From assembly GCA_003342895.1 (NCBI GenBank), contig PTFA01000191.1, positions 248,001 through 312,000 of the forward strand: a stretch of DNA of 64,000 nucleotides, read 5' to 3'. The stretch is from Casuarius casuarius. Taxonomy: Eukaryota; Chordata; Aves; Casuariiformes; Casuariidae. The translations under genes and the position numbers were made by a program. Shown piece by piece: positions 1 through 9,467 of this stretch (position 1 is its first letter; each line of letters opens with the position of its first letter). The notes below the pieces were generated by a model that made no database searches, was not told the DNA's origin, and saw nothing but the letters and a program-made list of their open reading frames with translations.

Positions 1-947
1 TTAAAAAGCAGATAATTTTGGAAGGAGACAGTTGAAGGAGCTGGGTTTGAGCTGAGGCCTGGACCTTGCCTAGGCAAAGCAACTGCATCCGAGAAGGCTA
101 CCTGGCCAGGTGCCGACAGCCAGAGCTCCTGAGTGCTGAAGCTGGGAGCTGCTCAGGTGCCAGCTGGCCAAACGGAGCACTGCCAGAGTCCCGCTTTGCC
201 CATCACTCAGCAGACTTTATTGGCTTGTGTGCGTCTGCATGGCCTGCAAGCCGGAGTGCCTTCATGTTCAGCATCATAACCCACAGCATGGACAGAGTAC
301 AGTCAGCAAGTATCTGAACCTCTTCCATGCAGATATTCTTCAGGACAGTGTCTCTTTCTTTTAATGAAGATGAGTCTGTTCCTGTTAATCACAACCGAAA
401 TTGCTTTTCCAAAGCTAGAAAGTCATTTCAGTCACCTCCACTCTTTGCCCCACCTAGATCTTTTTTCTCTAATTGTCAGCGAGCTTGTGAAGCAAGGCAT
501 AATGTGGGAAAGAGCAGAATATAGGGATTGCTAGCCTTGTGGGCTTTTGCCCTCTATACCATCTGAAGCAAGGACCATCCTAGCTGTCTCTTTTCAGAGG
601 ACTGCTGATATTTTAACTGATCCAGGTTAGGGAGTAATCACGAAAGTAGCTTTCCTGGAAGATCTGCAGTGGTAACCTCTGGCAGAAGGGCCACAACTAA
701 CCACTGTGACCAGCAGAGATGTTTCCTTGTCCTTGCTCTTACCAATTTGTCAGGTACTTGAAAATTTGCCCAACTTACTATAGCTACACTGACATATATA
801 AAAAGGGGTCTGACTTGGAGTCTAAACAGTAATAGACCTTTCTCTTTTCCTTATTATAAAAGATCTCACTACCCTTAATATTTCAGTATTACCCAAAGAG
901 AAAAGGGAAAGCCAGACATGGAAATCTGACTGCTTTGAACCCTAAAT
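1..947. other. Unique non-coding DNA
   Basis: I see no recognisable gene, RNA or repeat here. Two short ATG ORFs (66-317 and 327-524, both +) have low-complexity or shuffled-looking translations with no known motif and no splice-site support, so I treat them as chance. Confidence 0.6.
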
Positions 948-1019
948 GCACAAAGTGTTGAAGCATTTCCTTAGAGTTGTTTTTACTCAGAAAAATAGTG
1001 AAGTGTGTGCTTAACTTTG
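948..1019. repeat. Degraded palindromic interspersed repeat (family B, possible)
   Basis: The segment contains a left-arm-like 'caaagtgttgaagcattt' and a right-arm-like 'gtgtgtgcttaacttt'. From memory these resemble an old sauropsid palindromic repeat built around 'aagcatgtgcttaa' arms and a central 'cattgacttcaatggg'. The centre is eroded. The assignment rests on remembered family structure; other candidate copies here are 50340-50430 and 63121-63194. I do not know the database name. Confidence 0.38.
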
Positions 1020-1455
1020 AAACAAAAGAGTTCTGTTCATATTTGTGTCAAGACCCCTTTCTACAACTTCAGGCCTGCTGAGAAGCCTTCCACAATATAA
1101 ATATAATTTTCTCTATTTTAAAGTCTCTTTATCCTGCCAGGATGGTAGAGAGAGGGCAAATGGTTAGAAACACATGCTTTAAATTTCAGTATGTCCCTGC
1201 CATTTTGCAGGTTGGACATGAATGCCTAACTGAGGGTCTCAAGCCTTAATTTAAAATACACTGCCTTCAGGCATAGCTGATGTAACCCGAAGATCTGTCC
1301 CAATGCAAGTCTTATTAAATTTTCTGTTTTAAATTTGTTATTTTTGAGCTATTGCTGTAATAGAAGAAAAATAACATCTGGTGGCCTGTCACAAACTAAA
1401 TTTTTGCTGCTTGTTTTTTAATTCTTGCCAGTAGTAAGTATTTAAAAATCAAAGG
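1020..1455. other. AT-rich non-coding DNA
   Basis: I see no gene or recognisable repeat in this stretch. Confidence 0.6.
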
Positions 1456-1538
1456 TCCAGATTTTCCACTGATGTAAATTATTACTAGTTCCATTGACTT
1501 CACTGAGTTTACACTAGTTTTAAACAACTGAGGATCTA
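1456..1538. repeat. Degraded palindromic interspersed repeat (family A)
   Basis: The left arm 'ccagattttccactgatgta' mirrors the right arm 'tttacactagtttt..aactgaggatct', with the core 'ccattgacttcactg' between them. This is the layout of an old repeat common in bird, crocodilian and turtle DNA, whose arms read approximately 'ccagatcctcagctggtgta'. A palindrome of this kind suggests a non-autonomous DNA-transposon-like element, but no target-site duplication can be seen and I do not assign a named family. A second likely copy lies at 57378-57508. Confidence 0.58.
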
Positions 1539-3082
1539 ATACAACATCCCAAGTCAAGATTTAATACAACCAGGATGGAATCCTTATCATCTGTTATTTG
1601 CATTGTAAGCAGTGCTTAATTGTACAATTTTTATACACACGCATGCATAAACTCACTTATGCATGCACAGAGTAATGGTTTTATATATTAATGTTAAAGC
1701 AGTTTAATTTAGTGCACAGCAGTGGGTAAAATAAAACTATTTAATTAAAATGGATTTTTTCATGTACTGCATAAAGGATTTTCCAGATTAGATCTTAGTT
1801 ACCCCTATGTGCAAGTTCTTTGTTACTTCCTTGCTGTCCCTGTTAGGAAAAGGAGAGGTGTTTTTTGTTTTTTGTTGTTTTTTTTTCCCCTCTCCCTCTA
1901 ATAGCTTAGAAGAAAGAGTGGATGGCTCCCTTGCTATCTAATAGTTTTAGTGAGTGAGCAAGTGGTAAGGAAGAGACTCCTTTTTGTTTTGGGTTCTCCA
2001 ATAAGATTTGCACTCCTGATAGGATCACAGCCATCTGTGCAGGTGTTGTAAAACCACATAGTAAGAGAAATTTTCTGTACAGTTGTTACAGTCTAAGGAG
2101 GTGAAGTTTAAGGTAGTAGCATAATGAACATTAAGGGGCTTGTCTCCTAGGTTAGTTGAGAAGCCACGGGGAAAAGCAATGTTCTGTCTCTTAAATCAGC
2201 ACTATAGCTCCTCAACTATTCTGTCCCTGAAACCTTGGCCATTGCAAACCTGAGAGCTGTTGTCCTTCTAAAGCAGGTTTGCATGCAGCCTTCCTACTCT
2301 GCCACCAAAATCTTGTGTGTGGTGAGTAGGAGCAGAGTGCCAAAGCTTGCCCAGCAGCACTTGTGCTGGAAGAGTTAACTTTAGAAATACAGAACTGTTT
2401 ATAAAAGCCAGGAATGCTTTGAACAGCAATAAATAATTAGAAGAAGAATAGGTGCCAGCTACTTCAACCTTTCAAAACAGGTTTACATCTGTGCATCCTG
2501 TAGTCACCTGCTTTGTTGTGGTTTTGGCTACAGTTTGCAGCATGGGAAGTCACCTTGCATTCTCTGTTTGCTCATCCAAAGTAAATGGGAAGTTTTCAGA
2601 TTCATTTTCAATTGCATCCAAATTTCTGGGCTTTACAGTTGATAAGGGGCAAGAACTGCAACTGCAGCAGCGAGTACCTGCTCATAGGGAATCCAGTTTT
2701 CCAGAGACGACCGATAACTGGGATTCACCAGGTTGGGACTGATGCAAATGGTCAATGTGTCAATGAAGGAGATGGTAGCACCTGTTTGTCAGGCAAGTGG
2801 GCTGGGAGAGTGCAGATTGCAGAGGAGGTGAGGGACGGCTCTGTGCTGCTGTGAGTCTTGTAAGGCATGTAAACTTCTGCAAAGCATATTCAGTACAGTT
2901 AGGTATGCTTCTGGCTTTAATGGAACTGCTTCTGGCTTTAATGGGACTGAATTGTCTGCCTCAGTGTTTGCTGGAAGGTCCCAGACCAGTGTGCGTGTCT
3001 CAGAGTAGATCTCCCTACATGAAGGTGGAATCGAGGGTGTTCTTGGTCAGCCAGAGGGCGCTGAAGCTGCCCAGAGCCTTTA
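1539..3082. other. Unique non-coding DNA
   Basis: No gene is recognised. The stretch contains a T-rich pyrimidine run (about 1860-1900) and a 21-bp tandem duplication (listed separately). Overlapping short ORFs at 2452-2742, 2585-2854 and 2797-3165 (+) look like chance; the last one runs into the start of the CR1 element below. Confidence 0.6.
2907..2948. repeat. 21-bp tandem duplication
   Basis: A 21-base unit starting 'gcttctggctttaatgg' occurs twice in direct tandem (2907-2927 and 2928-2948), with one mismatch (aact versus gact). This looks like a small local slippage or duplication event. Confidence 0.85.
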
Positions 3083-4388
3083 CCCATGGAAGCCGGTCAG
3101 CCTCACCTCCATGCCTGGAAAGGTGTAGGAGCAGCTCATCCTGGACACCATTTCCAGGCATATGAGGGACAAGAAGGTGATCAGGAGTAGTCAACATGGA
3201 TTCACCAAGTGGAAATCAGGCTTAACCAATCTGATAGCCTTCTATGACGGGATGACTGCCTGGGTAGGTGAGGGGAGAGCATTGGATGTTGTCTTACTTT
3301 GACTTCAGGAAGGCTTTTGACACTGTCTCCCATAACATCCTCATAGGCAAGCTCAGGAAGTGCAGGCTAGATGAGTGGGTAGTGAGGTGGATTGAGAACT
3401 GGCTGAACGGCAGAGCTCAGAGGGTTGTGATCGGTGGCACAAAGTCTAGTTGGAGTCTGTAGCTCGTGATGTCCCCCATGGGTCAATACTGGGTCCAGTC
3501 TTGTTCAACTTATTCATCAGTGACTTGGATGAAGGGAGAGAGTGCACCCTCAGCAAATTTGCTGATGATGCAAAACTGGGAGGAGAAGGCTGTGCTGCCT
3601 TTCAGAGGGACCTTGACAGGCTGAAGAGATAGTCAGAGAGGAACCTCCTGAAGTTCAGCAAAGGCAAGTGNAGAGTCCTGTACCTAGGGAGGAATAACCC
3701 CATGCACCAGTACAAGCTGGGGGCTCACCTGCTGGAAAGTAGCTCTGTGGAGAAAGCCCTGGGAGTCCTGGTGGACAAGTTGACCATGAGCCAGCAGTGT
3801 GCCCTTGTGTCCAAGAAAGCCGGTGGTATCCTGGGCTGCATTAGGAAGAGCATTGCCAGAATGTCGAGGGAGGTGATCCTCCCCCTCTACTCAACCCTGG
3901 TGAGGCCACACCTGGAGTGCTGGGTCCAGTTCCACTGGAGTGAGTGCAGCGGAGGGCTACTAAGATGAGGAAGGGGGTGGAGCGTCTCTCATATGAGGGA
4001 AGTCTGGGAGAGCTGTGACTGTTCAGCCTGGAGGAGGGATGACTGAGGGGGGGGGATCTTATCAATATGTGAGTATCTGAACAGAGCGTGTAAAGAGGAT
4101 GGGGCCCGACTCTTCTCAGTGGTGCCCTGCAATAGGACAAGAGGCAACAGGCACAAACTGAAACACAGGAAGTTCCATCTGAACATAAGGAAAAACTTCT
4201 TTACTGTGAGCGACTGAGCACTGGAACAGATTGCCCATAGAGGCTGTGAAGTCTCCATCTTTGGAGATACTCAAAAGCTGTCTGGACAGGGTAATGTGCT
4301 GTAGGTGACCTGCTTGAGCAGGGGGGGTTGGACTAGATGATCTCCAGAGGTCCCTTCCAACCTCAACTATTCTGTGATTCTGTGATTC
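3083..4388 (+). mobile_element. CR1 LINE, 5'-truncated, 3' end intact
   Basis: This is a non-LTR retrotransposon of the CR1 clade, sense on the + strand. It begins abruptly within the reverse-transcriptase (RT) domain, at 'gccggtcagcctcacctcc', which is the 5' truncation typical of CR1. It runs through the RT and the 3' region, with a '..ggacaagaggcaac..' block and the highly conserved '..ggttggactagatgatctcc..' end, to tandem 'attctgtg' octamers ending at 4388. About 1.3 kb remains, against roughly 4.5 kb for a full-length avian CR1. There is no poly(A) tail, as expected for CR1, which ends in short octamer repeats. One N lies at 3671. It is well preserved relative to the relics at 28.7, 48 and 58.6 kb, so it is one of the younger insertions in the window. 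Confidence 0.95.
3110..3965 (+). pseudogene. CR1 reverse-transcriptase remnant (broken)
   Basis: This is part of CR1 ORF2, the polymerase that copies LINE RNA into DNA at the target site. Motif A reads YFDFRKAFD (metal-binding Asp codon 3301-3303) in the ORF starting at 3268. The PQGSxLGP-like motif (PHGSILGP, from 3474) and the catalytic box FADD (3558-3569) lie in a different frame, so there is a frameshift between about 3430 and 3474. A stop follows at about 3630 (LKR then stop). The later 'thumb' part, 3702-3968, includes [22 protein letters not shown]-like and YSTLVRPHLE segments. The catalytic residues survive but the frame does not, and the endonuclease domain is absent because of the 5' truncation. 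It cannot encode a working enzyme. Confidence 0.9.
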
Positions 4389-6113
4389 CCCAGGGGCTAG
4401 GTCTCTGGTGGTCTGCCCCGACCATGCAAACACTTCTGCCCTTTGTGCTGCAGACCTCCCTTCCTTCTCAGGAGGTCAAAATGCCTTTTTAAATGTCTTT
4501 CAAACTTAGCCTGCTCTCACTCTGTCGGACAGTCGCTGGCTGTGCTGACCCAGTGGTTGGTGCTGGGATGCTAGCATGGTGCAGACATCCCTGCACTAGC
4601 ATCAGACAAAGTGGGTCACTTGGGTAGGACCCAGCCTAGCCATAGTAATGTCACTTGTGGTATGCCTGTTCTCCTTAGTATCTCATCATCATGTCAGGAG
4701 GGTTTTGTAGCTGTGCTGCTGGTGAATCGTGACTTAGATCTAGTTTGGCTGTCTCCATATAGCACTGTAAAACAGAACCAGTCTCAGCACAGAGTGAGAA
4801 CCACAGAGCAGCATTATTAGAGGAAGAGCAAATTTGGAACTTTAGAAACAGTTCTTTAGAAACATGGAGAATGGGAAATATTGCTATGTCTACTATTAGC
4901 ATAATAGGAAGAAGGTATTTTGTCCTGTGCGATCTCACTGTGGAATCTCTTTATCTTTTTTTCCTTTTTCTTTTTTTTTTGTTTTTTTGTTGAATAATTT
5001 TTCTCCTTGGCTTCTTGGGGATACAGCCAGTTTAAAAGTTATGAATCTGTTGGCTACATGTGCATGGTTTGCTAGCAGAGACAGTCAGCATGTCTGAAGG
5101 GAAAAAATGGCTGCTGGCTACACCTGGGTAAATAAGATGCTTGTCAAATATGCTTTAAAGGCTGAAAGGTACTGGTGCTTCTGTGAAAAGAGTTGTGATC
5201 CTGTGGAATAAGTCCCTTCCTAGTACACATCTTGCTTCCATGGGTCCAGGTTTTGGGGGAGCCATTACCCCACCAGGGTGCTTTGCCAGATGTCCAGCTC
5301 CTTTTCTCTCAGGTCAAGCCTTCTCCTACCCTGTGTGTTTCCTCTAAATTGACCTTGTCACTTCACCGGTGGCCAGAGTTACTAAGGCCAGGAGGTATTG
5401 CAGCTTTCTGTCCCTGCTAGCAATTGCAGGAATCAAAGGCATCCCTGTTGCAGGGAGGCTAGATGGGGAATCAGCCTGGAGCTTTAGAGGTCACTTAAGC
5501 AAAAGTGGTTGTGCTGCATTTCTCCTGGAGGGGAAAAAAGGCTTTGAAACATACACTTTTCTTGATTTTTATACATACACATATACATATGCACATATAA
5601 AATGAGAAAGAGGAAAAGAAGAAATCGGCAGTCATGACGACCATGTTTGCAACCTAAGACAATCCTGAGTCTGCAAGACCTTTCAGCCTGATGAACACAG
5701 AAGCAACGTTAAATCTGTCCCTGGCTTTTTGGTGATGGACAGGCAGGTGCTGATGGACTGAATGACCATTTCTAATTGGCACTCATTAATGGACTCTGAG
5801 AAGAGACTGACTGAAGAGTTAGCTTCTGTACTGACCACTATGTGACTTCCAGGTGACCGGAGTGCTATGATGCTTCTGCAGCTTGACAAGCCATCTGTGG
5901 CCTGGCTGAGTGACATTACCTGCTTTAGCATCCTGATAATTACCCACCTCACCAATGTCATCTAATGAGGGGTTATATTAGCCGTCAGGAAAAGATACTC
6001 TCTGTTCTCATCTCTTAATTGCCAGGAGAAGAAAAGGAAAGGAGGAGGTGATAATTGTTTTGTGTTCAAACGGGGATAATTACTGCTATAGAATTCCACT
6101 AGAAAACAAAGCC
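4389..6113. other. Unique non-coding DNA
   Basis: No exon or repeat family is recognised. There is a T-rich tract at about 4951-4995 and a short ATAC/ATAT-rich patch at 5571-5600. Several ORFs of 60-90 codons on both strands have no recognisable content. Confidence 0.6.
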
Positions 6114-6132
6114 ACAATTAATTATTAATTGT
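6114..6132. promoter_or_regulatory. Perfect AT-rich palindrome with homeodomain core sites
   Basis: The 19 bases form a perfect inverted repeat: 9-base arms (acaattaat and attaattgt) around one central t. It contains several overlapping TAAT/ATTA cores, the recognition core of many homeodomain proteins. More 'ataatt' and 'ttaatt' cores lie just upstream (about 6015-6082). Binding is an inference; AT-rich palindromes also arise by chance. Confidence 0.3.
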
Positions 6133-6462
6133 CAAAACTCGAGTTCAGATTGGCAGAGGCATGGTTCACGGCTTCCCTTGGCCTGTGTTGCGGGAGGGCT
6201 GTTGAGAAGCGCTCACCTCAGGCCACTGAGAGCCATGGGGTTTGCCATCAGATTGCACAGGTGGCGTTCTCGGAAGGATATTGCTTTGGAGTCTGTGGAG
6301 GCAAGTGCCGGAGGAAGCTAAAGCTATTGCTCATAAAACCTTCCTTAGGGAACCCCTGGCCGTATTCATGGTAGGATGCAGCCATGTCCTTTGAGACAAC
6401 TGGCTCAACACCTTTGAAGAAGTGCTGCAGCAGGATCCTGTAAGTAGGAAGAGGTGGACTGC
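6133..6462. other. Unique non-coding DNA
   Basis: No gene is recognised. The + ORF at 6129-6374 and the - ORF entering from the N gap have no known motif. Confidence 0.55.
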
Positions 6463-6530
6463 TCAGGCTAAAGGTCCATCTGACACTGTGTTTGTCTCCG
6501 CCAGTGTCTAGTGCCAGACAAATGGGGAAA
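6463..6530 (-). mobile_element. Old CR1/L3-like LINE 3' end fragment, antisense
   Basis: On the + strand this reads 'ggctaaaggtccatct...ctgtgtttgtctccgccagtg'. The reverse complement resembles the 3' terminus of old amniote CR1/L3-like elements ('..ctagatggacctttggtc..'). The fragment is short and diverged. A longer relic of the same class lies at 30311-30480. Confidence 0.5.
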
Positions 6531-6632
6531 AATGCAAGAAAAGGATAAGAGAGATTTTCACTCCTAGGCTTTGGGCCAGTGGGCTGAGTGGCACTTCCCC
6601 GGTGTGCTGTCCCATCTCCTAGTAATCTGCAG

Positions 6633-7032
6633 TGTCCCCTTCCCCTTCCCCTTCCCCTTCCCCTTCCCCTTCCCCTTNNNNNNNNNNNNNNNNNNNNNNN
6701 NNNNNNNNNNNNNNNNNNNNNNNNNNNNNNNNNNNNNNNNNNNNNNNNNNNNNNNNNNNNNNNNNNNNNNNNNNNNNNNNNNNNNNNNNNNNNNNNNNNN
6801 NNNNNNNNNNNNNNNNNNNNNNNNNNNNNNNNNNNNNNNNNNNNNNNNNNNNNNNNNNNNNNNNNNNNNNNNNNNNNNNNNNNNNNNNNNNNNNNNNNNN
6901 NNNNNNNNNNNNNNNNNNNNNNNNNNNNNNNNNNNNNNNNNNNNNNNNNNNNNNNNNNNNNNNNNNNNNNNNNNNNNNNNNNNNNNNCCTTCCCCTTCCC
7001 CTTCCCCTTCCCCTTCCCCTTCCCCTTCCCCC
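6633..7032. repeat. (CCCCTT)n simple repeat containing a 310-base assembly gap
   Basis: A perfect hexamer tract CCCCTT is visible on both sides (about 6638-6677 and 6988-7031) of an N run at 6678-6987. It continues into 'cccttttttt'. The same repeat in the same phase on both edges implies that the gap is more of this repeat. The complementary strand is (AAGGGG)n, so four or more G4 runs can pair, and the strand asymmetry is complete. ORFs spanning the gap on both strands (Pro-Phe/Pro-Ser and Gly-Lys/Gly-Arg repeats) are translation artefacts of the repeat and the Ns. Confidence 0.95.
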
Positions 7033-9409
7033 TTTTTTTCTTTCTTTCCACAGTAACCAGGATTACAGATTTAATCAGGATGCAGGAGCAAACAAATATT
7101 TGGACTAGGCAATGGAAAGTTTTGCTGTTCCACTGCTTGCAATGTGCTGGGGGAGGGGAAGCAGACAGAGGGGAAATCAAGCTGCTCACGCAGCATCCAT
7201 GCTTGAATTATTTTAATGTTCCACTTACACTTGGGTTCCTCCTTTTTACATGTCTTTTTTTTGCCCTTTGTTATTATTATTATTTATTTTTCTAAGTGAA
7301 GTTTTTGTTATAAGCCAACACCTCTCCTGCCCTGCTTCCACTGCATCCATGCTGGATGTTTTTGGATTGAATTGGTGTCTCCTGGGAAAGACTGTTGCTT
7401 GAAGGGATATTTAACTTTTTCTTCAGTGTATAATTAATAAAGGGGTTAGCACACAGGAAGAGAAGAGCCAGCAATCTGTAGCCAAGTATGGGTATATGTC
7501 ATTATTAATAAACTGTACTGTATTTCCTGAATTAACTCTTAGGAAGTTGCAATTTGCAGAATATATTAAAAAGCTGGGGTCTCGCTAATACTTTACCTCC
7601 TTCATACTACTGGCAGGGTAGAGATGTTTTTGCACAATTTCAGATCCTGTTCCACTGGTTTTGGGAGCTTGAGAGTCAGCCAGAATCAGGGTCCAAATCC
7701 CTGACCTGGATCCAGGCTTCAGGGTTGTGCCATCTCCCAGAAGATGCTGCTCATATGGCAGCATCTGGCCCTCTCAGCAGTCCAACGTGCTGCGCGGTGA
7801 CCCTCATTTTCCACCTGCAATGTTTCTAAGCTGCTCCTGGAGCTGGGAGACATGCTCCCAGCTGTGGTGAAGTAGTAGTTGGCCTATGGTCAGAAACACT
7901 GTTCAGAAATGGGAATGTATTAGATAAACTGATGGGAGTGAGTGAGGAGAAGGAGAGTGAAGGACCCTGCAGAAGTGGAGAGATGAGAGGAGGCAGAAGC
8001 AGAGCAAAAGTAGACAGATGTGTTTATTGTGGTCAGAGAGTTGAAAGCTTTTGGTTTTGGTTTGGCTTCAAGTCTCAAGAAAATGGGCATCACCTCTGCC
8101 CCAGCTTGAGTGACAGCACAGCTAGGTCCATAGCAAGACTGAGAGACAAGCCCAGGCATAGGCTTTCCATAGGCTTCCATAGGTTCCCTCTGGGCATCTA
8201 GGAGCGCCTTAGGCAGGGCACCGTGTGCATCAGGCTTGACAGCAGTGCTGATGGTTGGCCCCAAAAAAACGCATCAGGACACCCGTCTTTTCCATCCCAT
8301 AGCACAAAGGGTGCTCTGGGGCTTCCTCCACCAGTGTGTCCACACTGCTCTCAGACTCCAGCCTTCCTGTTCTGAAGAGCTGTCCTCCTCTGAGATACTT
8401 TTGTGAGCTTTGTAAGCAGGAGTGATGTGCCTGGCAACCCTGGCCTCAGCTGCTCAACCTGGGCAGCTGCTACTTGCACAAAATCATGCAGCTGCTGGAG
8501 GGCACCTCTGGGGCTGTTACAAGGGCTGATGTAAAGCCAGAAGAAATCACAGGGTCCTGCAGAGGTTATCGGGTCCTTTGAGGTGTAATTTCATTTATGA
8601 TGGAGGAAGATATCTGTGGGTGAACTGGTGGAGTCACACAAAGGCCTGATCCTCAGCTGTGTTATGGACCTTTGGATTTCATCATCTCTGTAGATGGCAA
8701 GCAGTTCTATAAACTGCAACATTAACAAAGCTCAGTTTCTAATGTCACCAGCATTTATGTGCACACATCCCCCTATGGATTCTTAGATGTCTTGTATGAA
8801 TTAAGCTTACTGTCTTGCACTGGGGGTGCACCAGTAAACTTTCCTCTCGCTTTGACTTTGTTTCCCCAACCCCTGCAGGAACTTCCATGTCTTAGTGAGC
8901 TTTGCTGCTCTGTCAAGTTTCCTTGAAACTGGTTAGTGGTACTCAGAGTTTGCTGGAGGAGACCTGCACGCAGCCGTGTTCACAAACGCACACGCACACA
9001 GTGCGATTGCACAAGTCTTGTTTCCTTTGAAGAACAAACCGAAATGCTTTGCCTGTTAAGTGACAGTGCTAGTAAGGACTAGATTGATGTTTCTCTGGCA
9101 GATTTTTCCATGTAGGAAATTCCCTGCTGTTCAGAGTCTCTAAATCAGGATCAGATGGCCTTTTAAGGGAGTGTGCTGTCATTCAGTGTTTTCCATCATA
9201 TTTTGATTTTGCAGATCCTTGAGATACTCCCAGTGGAGGTGCAGACTTGTCTGCGGCAAATTCAACTAGATGCACTTTGCTTTCCTGCCTTTTCCCAGCC
9301 CGATTGGAAGCAGCCAAGAAAGTAAAAACCACTGGTTGTTCCACCACAAATCACTGAAGCATTTGTTCAACCACTAGTCCAGGAATTGCTGGGTGAAGCC
9401 TGGGCGTTC
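7033..9409. other. Unique non-coding DNA
   Basis: No gene is recognised. A small imperfect 10-bp duplication lies at about 8166-8185 (tccataggct/tccataggtt), and a short ACGCAC-rich patch at 8982-9001. The ORFs at 7554-7829 and 7932-8201 (+) and 7920-8264 (-) have no known motif. Confidence 0.6.
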
Positions 9410-9467
9410 ATTTTATGAGCGACTGGACGATGGAAGGGTCCCTTCGGGTAGCACGGTCTATGAATTC
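9410..9467 (+). mobile_element. Possible old CR1 3'-tail fragment
   Basis: The string 'gactggacgatggaagggtc' followed by 'ccttcgggtagcacggtcta' resembles the terminal part of old CR1 3' UTRs ('ggactagatgatc..aggtcccttc..tctatga'). It is too short to be sure; CR1 3' ends are the most frequent LINE fragments in sauropsid DNA. Confidence 0.4.

Noticed and set aside
3048..3060. CTCF-like 'cagccagagggcg' at the edge of the first CR1
   Set aside because: It has two mismatches in the core pattern and no supporting context, so it is expected by chance at this window size.
6248..7295. Long ORFs on both strands across the N gap (up to 313 codons)
   Set aside because: They consist of translated Ns plus hexamer-repeat dipeptides, and they are open only because Ns hide stops.
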